Shown piece after piece: positions 1 to 6,226 of a DNA stretch of 7,737 nt. Each line of letters starts with the position of its first letter. The first letter of the stretch is position 1. The notes under the pieces were generated by a model. It was not told the origin of the DNA. It made no database searches and saw nothing but the letters and a program-made list of their open reading frames with translations. The stretch lies in contig JAHEEH010000071.1 of the NCBI GenBank assembly GCA_024640835.1, positions 1 through 7,737 of the forward strand. The letters run 5' to 3'. The stretch comes from Bacteroidota bacterium. GTDB lineage: Bacteria; Bacteroidota; Rhodothermia; Rhodothermales; UBA10348. A program made the translations under genes and the position numbers.

Positions 1-2
1 CC

Positions 3-269
3 GTGGGGCTGGAAGCCATCGAGCTGCAGGCCGTGCCGATGGGCTTCACCGGGATCGCGTCGATGGACAACCGGGAAACGCAGTCCCTATTCCAGGTCGA
101 GGACGAGTCCGAGACCTTCACGCTGAGGTGGACCGTCGAATTCGTGGACATGAACGGCAGCGTGACCACGTTACCCACGACCATGCGCGAGGTGGCGGTG
201 GAGGTCTTCCATGCGAAGTACCCCGCACACGCGCTGGTCCGTCACACCCGCGTAATCGGAAAGAACTGA
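3..269 (+). CDS. C-terminal part of a pilin-like (PilV/GspI-type) protein, 5'-truncated
   Basis: This reading frame is open from the window edge to a TGA at 267-269 and gives 88 residues. The GTG at position 3 is probably an internal valine codon, because no N-terminal hydrophobic segment or ribosome site is visible and the gene very likely starts upstream. The visible part has the alternating beta-rich pattern of minor pilin C-termini: a run TLRWTVEFVD, then a turn, then REVAVEVFHAKYP, ending in a short basic tail. No catalytic motif or cysteine is seen. The next gene starts 3 nt after the stop, so the two are almost certainly co-transcribed. PilV/GspI-like is inferred from position and strand pattern, not from a diagnostic motif; another minor pilin class is equally possible. 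That it is a real gene is well supported by the tight junction and the shared neighbourhood. Confidence 0.6.
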   Translation: MGLEAIELQAVPMGFTGIASMDNRETQSLFQVEDESETFTLRWTVEFVDMNGSVTTLPTTMREVAVEVFHAKYPAHALVRHTRVIGKN

Positions 270-272
270 GCC

Positions 273-857
273 ATGTTCTTCGTACTCGACAACCTGTCCT
301 CGATGATCGTGTTCGGCACGATCGCCCTGGTGGTCGCCACGACCCAGCTTCGCGTGCAGCAGATGAACGTGGAGCAGACCGTCGCCTACGTCTCCAAGAC
401 GCAGGCCCTGGACTTCGCGAATACCATCGAGCGCGAATTCAAGCTCATCGGCGTGGGACTCGGAAACCGGAACCAGATGATCACGGGCATCAAGGCCGGC
501 GACGACGGCAACACCGCGAGTTTCACGTTCGAGTGGCAGAGTGCCCAGACCGGCCAGATCCTGACCATCGAGTACCGGCTGGTGCCGGGCGACACGGTCC
601 AGGTGGGCGGGGTCGAGACGCCTCTGCTCCAGGTCCAGCGCTACGAGGACGGTCACCCGCGCGGCGCCAGCCCGTCGACCCTCACCCGCTGGAACGTCCG
701 GCTTCTGGACGACGCCGGGAACGCCGCGTCGATCACGGAAGCCACGCTGGTCCGCGTCTCGTTCGCCAACCTGATGGCCCTGGGCGACGCCGCCCGGTAC
801 TCGATCCCCGAGACGCACTGGGCCGTGACGCTCAGGCCGCACAACCTGGCGCTGTAG
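273..857 (+). CDS. Minor pilin/pseudopilin-like membrane-anchored protein (PilW/GspJ-like position)
   Basis: The product is 194 residues. The ATG at 273 lies 3 nt after the previous stop and 9 nt after a moderate Shine-Dalgarno match, GGAAAG at 258-263. Residues 8-24 are strongly hydrophobic (SSMIVFGTIALVVATTQ). An amphipathic stretch follows (about 27-60, including AYVSKTQALDFANTIEREFK), which resembles the long N-terminal helix of a pilin. The rest is a beta-rich periplasmic domain ending in VTLRPHNL, a tail typical of PilW-like pilins. Family knowledge: such proteins sit at the tip of, or prime, type IV pili or T2SS pseudopili. Oddity: there is no Gly/Ala followed by a hydrophobic run with Glu at +5, so a prepilin-peptidase site is not evident; the residues before the anchor are FFVLDNL. 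It may instead stay inner-membrane anchored. It has no cysteines. The pilin-like call is moderately supported; the exact class is not. Confidence 0.6.
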   Translation: MFFVLDNLSSMIVFGTIALVVATTQLRVQQMNVEQTVAYVSKTQALDFANTIEREFKLIGVGLGNRNQMITGIKAGDDGNTASFTFEWQSAQTGQILTIEYRLVPGDTVQVGGVETPLLQVQRYEDGHPRGASPSTLTRWNVRLLDDAGNAASITEATLVRVSFANLMALGDAARYSIPETHWAVTLRPHNLAL

Positions 858-916
858 CCGGGGGGCGATCGCGTTTAAGACGCGGCGAGCGCCGGCCGAT
901 ACCCCATGCGGAGCGA

Positions 917-944
917 CCGGCCACCGCGCACGCGGAGGGGCCGG
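917..944 (+). other. GC-rich nested hairpin upstream of the PilX-like gene
   Basis: Outer arms CCGGCC (917-922) and GGCCGG (939-944) pair perfectly. An inner stem CCGC (924-927) and GCGG (932-935) pairs across a GCAC loop. The two stems are separated by A on one side and AGG on the other. No T-run follows, so it does not fit an intrinsic terminator. It could stabilise or separate the upstream and downstream transcript segments. GC-rich DNA produces such structures by chance, so the function is unproven. Confidence 0.3.
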
Positions 945-1034
945 ATCCACCTTTGAACACCTGATCGGTAACCCGGAACCGGCCCTCTCAACGGATTTCT
1001 GGCGGGACCCGAACCGACCCGCAATAACCTTTTC

Positions 1035-1039
1035 GGAGG
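1035..1039 (+). promoter_or_regulatory. Strong Shine-Dalgarno site for the PilX-like gene
   Basis: GGAGG at 1035-1039 is a perfect match to the anti-Shine-Dalgarno core and sits 7 nt before the ATG at 1047. It fixes the start of the PilX-like gene. It is the only site of this strength in front of any gene in the window. Confidence 0.85.
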
Positions 1040-1046
1040 AGAGACG

Positions 1047-2678
1047 ATGGGCAAAGCAGCACTCCTGTACGTGGGCGCCGCCATCATGATGATGACCGGC
1101 CTCTACGGGGCCATTACCCGCACGGGCGTCGAAACCGGCAGCGTGCAGGCCGACTACGAGTCGCAGGTACTCGCGCGCGAAGTCGCGCAGTCCGCGTTCA
1201 ACATGCTCATGTCGGGCGTCCGCGAGGACTTCCAGGGATACCGGCCGGTACGTCGTCTCGTCGAATACCGGGACGGCCGATTCTCGATGCGGGCCCTCGG
1301 CAAGTCGACCGGCCCCGTGCTCCTCGAAGCCGTGGGTGACGTACTCGAGTCGCGCCACCGCGTCATGGGGGTGTACGAGCTGCTTCGGCGCTCTCCCATC
1401 GCCGCCCTGACGTTCGACGGACCGCTCGGAACCGTGACCTCCCGCGGCACGAGCTGGGGGATCACCGGTCTGGACGGAGACATCCCGAGCGCCACGCTCC
1501 AGGGCATCAAGACCAAGTCGCACGGTGTGCGCAGCATTCTCGCGCAGGCCGACGCCGCCGCGCAGGCGGAGATGCCCGACGACCAGGTGACCGGCGTGGC
1601 CGGCACGGGCGATTTCGTGCAGAATCCCGGTCTCGTGACGTTCCACGACATCGTCGACATGGTGGATGCCCTGCCCCTGTCGAAGAAGACCGTGCTCACC
1701 GGTCCGGTGAGCTGGAACGGAGGTGAGGTCTTCGGCTCGCCTGCCAACCCGGTCGTCGTGGTCATCAACGGCGACCTCAAGATCGCCGGCAACATGAAGG
1801 GCTACGGGATCCTGGTGGTGAAGGGAGCCCTGGACATCCGGGCGAACGGCAGCCCGGTGTGGGAGGGCCTATTCATCGTGCAGGGCAGCGCCACCACCAA
1901 CAAGATGCTCGGGACCCCGGAGATCTACGGCGCGATGGCGCTCATCGCCACGACGCCCTCCGGAGAGACCGGCGGTGAGCCGGATGCCGGCCTGCCGGGC
2001 GGCCACTTCGATGTGACGGTGTTCGACGGCGGCGGCAACGTGGTCTACCACGCCCACCAGTACGACGACCGGTACAACGTGACCGGTGTCAACGTCCTTA
2101 GGCCCGGGTGCCGGCAAGGCGGCCTGTGCTGGGAGGACCTGGTGCTCAATTCGGGCGCGTCGAAGGTGACCGTCGAGACCGAGGGACCCACCCCGCAGTG
2201 GGTTCACTTCCAGACCAGCACGGGCACGCCTCTCGGCGAGGCGGTCGAGCCCGGCTCGATCACCGGGCTCACGGTGTCCGGATTCAACCTGTGCCAGCTT
2301 CCCGGGACCACCCCGGAACAGGTCAGGAGCAGCCGCGGCGCCGCCGAGACCGTGCGGGTCAAGGGGTCCAGCGGGGTGCTGTACGAGATCTCGGTCTTCC
2401 ACCACCTGACGGGAGGCACGTGCCGCGCGGAGAGCCAGCCCGGCCAGTATTTCGTCGCGGTTCCGCCCATCAACTTCCTCATCGGCGGCAATGCGAAGAT
2501 CACCATGAGCTCGGTCGCACTCGAGCGGCTGTACACGGACTTTCCGCTGCTCGCGTCGTCCGACCCCGAGTACCTCCTGAGCGACGTCCGCGAGACGGCC
2601 TCGGACACCGGAACCGAGCTGTTCGTGACGGCCAACTCGACGGACAAGGCCATCGACCTGCAGGAGTTCTTCTACTAG
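1047..2678 (+). CDS. PilX-like pilus assembly protein with single N-terminal anchor
   Basis: The product is 543 residues, starting at the ATG behind the strong Shine-Dalgarno site. Residues 5-23 form one membrane anchor (ALLYVGAAIMMMTGLYGAI). A helix with the segment LAREVAQSAFNMLMSG follows, comparable to the QAAExAL helix after the PilX N-terminal anchor. Residues about 236-280 hold the most diagnostic region: INGDLKIAGNMKGYGILVVK, then further beta strands with EGLFIVQG. This short-strand repeat (NGDL..GN..GYGILVV.G.L....W.GL..V.G) is familiar from PilX-like and bactofilin-like segments of T4P accessory proteins. Four cysteines occur, all in the C-terminal third (C355, C361, C416, C459), consistent with two disulfides in an exported domain. 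No prepilin-peptidase site (Glu at +5) is apparent. It is much longer than classical PilX (under 200 residues), so residues 280-543 may be an added surface or adhesin-like domain. A terminator follows the gene. Role in pilus assembly is inferred from this pattern and the neighbours. Confidence 0.65.
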   Translation: MGKAALLYVGAAIMMMTGLYGAITRTGVETGSVQADYESQVLAREVAQSAFNMLMSGVREDFQGYRPVRRLVEYRDGRFSMRALGKSTGPVLLEAVGDVLESRHRVMGVYELLRRSPIAALTFDGPLGTVTSRGTSWGITGLDGDIPSATLQGIKTKSHGVRSILAQADAAAQAEMPDDQVTGVAGTGDFVQNPGLVTFHDIVDMVDALPLSKKTVLTGPVSWNGGEVFGSPANPVVVVINGDLKIAGNMKGYGILVVKGALDIRANGSPVWEGLFIVQGSATTNKMLGTPEIYGAMALIATTPSGETGGEPDAGLPGGHFDVTVFDGGGNVVYHAHQYDDRYNVTGVNVLRPGCRQGGLCWEDLVLNSGASKVTVETEGPTPQWVHFQTSTGTPLGEAVEPGSITGLTVSGFNLCQLPGTTPEQVRSSRGAAETVRVKGSSGVLYEISVFHHLTGGTCRAESQPGQYFVAVPPINFLIGGNAKITMSSVALERLYTDFPLLASSDPEYLLSDVRETASDTGTELFVTANSTDKAIDLQEFFY

Positions 2679-2716
2679 CCCCGTGGATCGAACGGGAGAG
2701 GGCCTGGAGCCCTCCA

Positions 2717-2757
2717 CGAAGACGGGCCGTCGGAGCGCATCCGGCGGCCCGTTTTCG
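2717..2757 (+). terminator. Intrinsic (Rho-independent) terminator after the PilX-like gene
   Basis: The arms at 2717-2734 and 2740-2757 pair over 18 bp around the loop GCGCA (2735-2739). The core is ACGGGCCGTCGGA against TCCGGCGGCCCGT with one G-T wobble; a second wobble joins the flanking part of the stem. TTTT at 2752-2755 lies at the base of the 3' arm. The 5' flank GAAGA gives only a weak reverse U-run, so it is mainly a + strand terminator. It begins 39 nt after the PilX-like stop codon and separates the pilin-like block from the ATPase operon. Confidence 0.88.
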
Positions 2758-2810
2758 CATCTTTGGGAACCGGGCTCCGCGCCGCCGGGCACCCGGTGGT
2801 CATCCCGGGG

Positions 2811-2834
2811 GCCGGGTGTGCGGTCGCGCCCGGC
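2811..2834 (+). other. Hairpin in the leader region of the ATPase operon
   Basis: GCCGGGTGTG (2811-2820) pairs with CGCGCCCGGC (2825-2834) over 10 bp with two G-T wobbles and a CGGT loop. No T-run follows. The wobbles favour an RNA-strand fold on the + strand, but chance formation in GC-rich DNA is possible. Confidence 0.3.
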
Positions 2835-2928
2835 ATGACGGACCGCTTCGATCGGACCCTCGGCTTAATCCGTACGTCGAATGGCCGATACGACAGTTGT
2901 TGGATCGGGCCCCTCAAAGCCCGGAAAC

Positions 2929-2934
2929 CATAAT
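2929..2934 (+). promoter_or_regulatory. Candidate -10 box for a leaderless ATPase transcript
   Basis: CATAAT matches the TATAAT consensus at 5 of 6 positions and stands out in otherwise GC-rich DNA. A start site 7 to 8 nt downstream would fall at 2941-2942, on the A of the ATPase ATG, giving a leaderless mRNA. This agrees with the absence of a Shine-Dalgarno sequence there. No matching -35 is seen at about 17 nt (2906-2911 is CGGGCC), so the call is tentative. Confidence 0.3.
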
Positions 2935-2941
2935 ATCCCCA

Positions 2942-4360
2942 ATGGAACGCACTCCCGACGAACATCGGCCGGTAACAGGATCCGGCACATCGATCCCCTC
3001 GGCGTCGGCCTCGGCCGCTGCCCCCTCCGGCATGGCCATGGCTTCCGCTACGGGAGCCCACGAGCCAGCCACCCCGGAATCCGTGGCGTCCCGCGTGGCC
3101 GCCGCACGGAAAGCGGCGGACGCGAAGGTCAAGAGCACGTTCAAGCCTCCCGAAGTTCCGGAGATCTGCCGCGAAATCGCGGCGCGAATTCCCTACTCCC
3201 ACGTCGGCGACGACCGGATTCTCTTCGTGATCGACCAGATCCACAAGATCTCGGCGGCACAGCGCATGGAGATCCGGAAGTACATGGATGCCCTCGTGGA
3301 GCATACGCTCCGCCTGGGAGCGTCGGACATCGACTTCGGCGGACCGGCCGCGAACGGATGGATCTGGTACCGCGTGGACGGTGACAAGACGCCCCACAAG
3401 GAGTTCGGCAGCCTCTCGATCGACGAGACCAACGTGCTGATCCTGTCGGTGCTCGCCGAGAGCGCCCGACACACCCTGATGGAGGAGCGGGCGATCGACT
3501 TCTCGTACTCGCTTCCCCGCGAGGGATCGCGCAACGCCCGCTTCCGCGCCACGTCGTATTTCGACCTGGATTCCCTGGCGCTGAACATGCGCTCGATTCC
3601 CGAGCAGACCCGGTCGCTGTCGTCTCTCGAGTTTCACCCCCTGATCGAGAAGGGCCTCATGTTCCGGCACGTGCGTGACGGACTCACCCTCGTGACCGGG
3701 GTCACCGGTTCCGGCAAGAGCACCACGCTCGACGCCGTCATCGACGCGAACAACGACGATGTCGAAGCGCACGTGGTCATCATCTCCAAGCCGGTCGAGT
3801 TCATGCACGAGTCCCGGAAGTGCATCATCCGCCACCGCGAGGTGGGTCGCGACGTCCGCTCCTTCAAGGAAGGCATCGTGCATTCCCTGCGCCAGGACCC
3901 CGACATGGTCATCATCGGTGAGATGCGCGACCCGTCGACGATCTCCGCGGCGCTCGAGATCACGGACTCCGGACACAAGGTATTCTCGACGCTGCACACC
4001 TCGTCCGCGGTCGAGTCCCTCGACCGTATCGTGGCGGAGTACCCGCCCGAGGAGCAGGACCGCGTCCGCAACCGTCTCGCCGACGTCCTTCGCTGCGTGA
4101 TCTCGCAGAAGCTGCTTCCGCGTGTCGGCGGCGGTCGGATCATGGCCAAGGAAGTGCTCTGGATGACACCCTCGTCCCGGGCCGCCATCAAGAACCAGAA
4201 CACGGGCGAGATCTACCAGATGATGTGGGAGGGATGGAACCAGGGCATGATCACCCTGGAGCAGGATCTCTTCCGACTCATGCGCCAGGGCCGGATCACG
4301 ACCGATACGGCCATCAATTTTGCCAACAACAAGCGGCGACTCAACCAGCTGTTCAAGTAG
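2942..4360 (+). CDS. pilT: PilT-family type IV pilus motor ATPase, N-terminally extended, atypical Asp box
   Basis: The product is 472 residues. PilT/PilU hexamers in the cytoplasm hydrolyse ATP to drive pilus retraction. Visible motifs: GASDIDF at 126-132 (family ASDLHL); Walker A GVTGSGKST at 253-261 with Lys259; Asp-box position 280-287 reading IISKPVEF; Walker B GEMRD at 326-330 with Glu327; His box STLHT around His352. Missing is the CxxC zinc element of PilB/GspE, which favours the PilT branch. Oddities: the family Asp box TIEDPIEF has Glu-Asp replaced by Ser282-Lys283, although the later Glu286 is kept. The C-terminal AIRNLIRE motif of PilT reads SSRAAIKN. About 105 extra residues precede the core, the first 60 or so rich in Ala, Ser, Thr and Pro. 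Canonical PilT has about 345-370 residues. The ATG at 2942 was chosen because the upstream open frame overlaps the previous gene and terminator; it lacks a Shine-Dalgarno site. ATGs at 3032 and 3038 are alternatives that would only shorten the disordered leader. It is the first gene of the pil operon, 29 nt before the next. Family call is secure; retraction role is inferred. Confidence 0.9.
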   Translation: MERTPDEHRPVTGSGTSIPSASASAAAPSGMAMASATGAHEPATPESVASRVAAARKAADAKVKSTFKPPEVPEICREIAARIPYSHVGDDRILFVIDQIHKISAAQRMEIRKYMDALVEHTLRLGASDIDFGGPAANGWIWYRVDGDKTPHKEFGSLSIDETNVLILSVLAESARHTLMEERAIDFSYSLPREGSRNARFRATSYFDLDSLALNMRSIPEQTRSLSSLEFHPLIEKGLMFRHVRDGLTLVTGVTGSGKSTTLDAVIDANNDDVEAHVVIISKPVEFMHESRKCIIRHREVGRDVRSFKEGIVHSLRQDPDMVIIGEMRDPSTISAALEITDSGHKVFSTLHTSSAVESLDRIVAEYPPEEQDRVRNRLADVLRCVISQKLLPRVGGGRIMAKEVLWMTPSSRAAIKNQNTGEIYQMMWEGWNQGMITLEQDLFRLMRQGRITTDTAINFANNKRRLNQLFK

Positions 4361-4389
4361 CAGCCGACGCGTCCGCTCCCGAATCGACC

Positions 4390-6210
4390 ATGAGCACCAT
4401 CCCAGTACTCGGAATAACGGTCAGCAGTCAGACCGTGGTCGGCGTCCTCGTCGATCAGCGGGAAGACGGACCTGCCGTCGTCCGCACGATGTTCCGCAGC
4501 CGGAATTCGGCCGCCGCGACGAAGGGAGCGGCGCAGAAGCCGCGCGTCTACTCCCCCGAGACGAGCGACCAGGAGGATCCGGACGTTCATTTCTCGACCT
4601 CGGGTGGTGGTGGCGATCTGTTCCTGGCCGGCGAGTTCTCGATCGGCGGGCCAGCCGCGAGCACACCGGGCGTGGTGGGATCCCCCGCCGCACCGTCGAC
4701 GATCGAGTTCGAGGTGAAGGAGCTCGTCGCGGAGTGTGTGGAGGCGGGCTTCCCCAAGGTCCAGGTGGCGTTCGCAGCCGGAATGCCCTATCTGAATACG
4801 CACGTGGTGGTGCCCGGTAGAGGCGACGAGGAAGGGACGGACAAGGCCGACCGGAAGAACCGGGCCGACCGTCCCGCGAAGCGTGGTCGCCGCGGATCCG
4901 CACGGCGCGAGGCCCTGGTCCGCCAGCTGGTGGACGAGGTCGACGGTCCGGTGAATACCGAATCGGTCCTGTTTCTTTCCATGACCCCGGGGTCCGAGAA
5001 CGAGGAGCGCATGCTCGCCGTGTTCGCGCGCCCCGACGAGCCCCTGCTGCCGACGCTCCGCCAGTTCGAGCAGCGCGGCCGCCAGGCGCCGAGCGTGGAC
5101 CTGGTCGACACCGAAGTCAGCCTGCTGCTGGGCGTCGGCCGCATGGCCGCCCCGGCTGACGAGGCGGGCCGCCGCCGCCGCCTGGTGCTTCGGGTCGGCA
5201 TCGAGGATGCCGTGGCCCTGTACCTGGACGGACAGCAGCTGCACCACTTCGAGAAGCTGCGCTCCATCACGGTCTACGATCCGCCCGAGACCATCGGCTC
5301 CCGCATCCTGCTGCTGCAGGACGAGTACGGGATCGGCGAGGCCGGCGAGATCCTGGTCCTGAGCGAGGAGAACGAGGAGGCGCTGATCGCCTTCCTGGCC
5401 GACTTCTTCCCGAATTCGGAGGTCCGCAGCGCGAGCGCCCTTCTTCCGCCGTATCCCGGCGATCCGGCCTATCGCTGGAGCCGCCAGGCCATGCTCGCGG
5501 CGACGGTCGCACTCCGCGTCATACAGGAACGCTCGTCCAGATCGCTCTTCGAGACCGTGAACCTGATGTCCGGCCGCAGCCGGCGTCGTCGCGGAAGTCG
5601 CCAGGGCGTCGCATGGCAGGTCTATGCCATGTTCGCGCTCCTCTTCGGCATGAGCCTGTTCTTCGTGGCGCGGTACCTGGCGCAGAAGAGCGAAATCGAC
5701 ATGGCCGAACTGCGGCTGTCCCAGTACGCGCCCGAGGAGATCGAGCGCTCGGTGGGTTCGCTCGAGAACCGGATCGACTCCGTCCAGGCCCGGATCGACG
5801 GGTTCATCCAGGCGCTCGACGTGCTCGACTCGCTCCTCGTGGGGAGCGACAAGTGGAGCCGGCAGATGGAGCATACGGCCAACCAGACGGCCTCGGTGCC
5901 CGGAATCTGGGTCGAGAACTGGGTCGACAACAAGTCGACGCTCGAGCTCTCCGGCAACGCGACCAGTCGCGACCAGATCGTGCGTCTCGCGACCCGGCTC
6001 GACGGTGTGATCGAGAGCGTGACGTTCTCCGAGATCCGCGACTGGCCGGTCTACAGTTTCCAGATGACGGTGCCGATCCAGACGGAGATCCCGGAGGCCG
6101 CGCGCTTCCTGCGCGAGCAGGCGGCCGGCTCCCCGGATGCCGGCGCCGTACCGGTCCGGCAGACCGCCCTGGCGGCGCCGGGCACCCCCGACGAAGCAAC
6201 CTCGAAGTGA
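4390..6210 (+). CDS. PilM-PilN fusion (GspL-like) inner-membrane alignment protein
   Basis: The product is 606 residues. Residues 1 to about 395 look like a PilM/GspL actin-like cytoplasmic domain, opening with VLGITVSSQTVVGVLV, where PilM has the phosphate-1 loop IGIDIGSSSVKAV. A second such segment, LVLRVGIEDAVALYLDG, starts at 265. A basic stretch (SGRSRRRRGSRQG) precedes the single membrane segment at about 411-427 (VYAMFALLFGMSLFFVA). It is followed by a predicted coiled coil (about 436-485) and a PilN-like ferredoxin fold (about 488-562: KW..., then GIWVENW, LELSGNA, YSFQMTV). In other bacteria PilM is a separate soluble protein bound to the PilN N-terminus; here they are one chain, as in GspL. 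Two low-complexity insertions lie in the cytoplasmic part (about 35-110 Gly/Ser/Ala-rich; 144-174 charged, Arg/Lys/Asp/Glu). The tail from about 563 is Ala/Pro-rich. The aspartates expected to bind nucleotide are replaced (Thr10, Arg268). The ATG at 4390 follows the ATPase stop by 29 nt, with no clear Shine-Dalgarno site. Domain order is well supported; the PilM identity rests on position and fold pattern. Confidence 0.8.
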   Translation: MSTIPVLGITVSSQTVVGVLVDQREDGPAVVRTMFRSRNSAAATKGAAQKPRVYSPETSDQEDPDVHFSTSGGGGDLFLAGEFSIGGPAASTPGVVGSPAAPSTIEFEVKELVAECVEAGFPKVQVAFAAGMPYLNTHVVVPGRGDEEGTDKADRKNRADRPAKRGRRGSARREALVRQLVDEVDGPVNTESVLFLSMTPGSENEERMLAVFARPDEPLLPTLRQFEQRGRQAPSVDLVDTEVSLLLGVGRMAAPADEAGRRRRLVLRVGIEDAVALYLDGQQLHHFEKLRSITVYDPPETIGSRILLLQDEYGIGEAGEILVLSEENEEALIAFLADFFPNSEVRSASALLPPYPGDPAYRWSRQAMLAATVALRVIQERSSRSLFETVNLMSGRSRRRRGSRQGVAWQVYAMFALLFGMSLFFVARYLAQKSEIDMAELRLSQYAPEEIERSVGSLENRIDSVQARIDGFIQALDVLDSLLVGSDKWSRQMEHTANQTASVPGIWVENWVDNKSTLELSGNATSRDQIVRLATRLDGVIESVTFSEIRDWPVYSFQMTVPIQTEIPEAARFLREQAAGSPDAGAVPVRQTALAAPGTPDEATSK

Positions 6211-6226
6211 CATACCGGACACGACC

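Larger units (their letters stand above)
858..1046. other. Intergenic gap between the pilin-like gene and the PilX-like gene
   Basis: This 189-nt gap is GC-rich and holds no convincing ORF; the longest start-to-stop run I noted is 16 codons, from the ATG at 906. It contains the nested hairpin at 917-944 and a 5-bp stem at 870-884 (CGCGT/ACGCG, 5-nt loop). It ends with the Shine-Dalgarno site at 1035-1039. I see no hairpin followed by a T-run and no convincing -35/-10 pair, so whether transcription passes through is open. Confidence 0.5.
2758..2941. other. Leader/promoter region between the terminator and the ATPase gene
   Basis: With the terminator upstream, this 184-nt stretch should contain the promoter of the ATPase operon. 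It holds a hairpin at 2811-2834, a smaller 5-bp stem (CGGGC 2906-2910 with GCCCG 2919-2923), and an AT-rich box at 2929-2936 next to the start codon. No good -35 is seen at normal spacing. A 32-codon ORF (2835-2933) has no ribosome site and is not called. Confidence 0.5.

Noticed and set aside
953..958. TTGAAC considered as a -35 box for the PilX-like gene
   Set aside because: Only 4 of 6 consensus positions match and no acceptable -10 lies 16-18 nt downstream.
171..1646. 491-residue antisense ORF opposite the pilin-like genes
   Set aside because: It spans two well-supported + strand genes and a gap, its product is His/Arg/Gly/Val-rich with no recognisable fold, and long antisense frames are expected in GC-rich coding DNA.
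2835..2933. 32-codon ORF just upstream of the ATPase gene, considered as a leader peptide
   Set aside because: No Shine-Dalgarno site precedes the ATG, its composition is unremarkable, and the candidate -10 box overlaps its end, so it would not even be on a leaderless transcript.
2108..2941. Upstream extension of the ATPase frame, which would add 278 residues
   Set aside because: It overlaps the PilX-like gene and runs through the terminator, and its composition is Arg/Pro/Gly-rich like an out-of-frame reading.
2881..3384. 167-residue + strand ORF overlapping the start of the ATPase gene
   Set aside because: It lies in another frame of the ATPase gene, its product is Arg/Gly/Pro/His-rich with no motif, and the overlapping frame contains the conserved PilT motifs.
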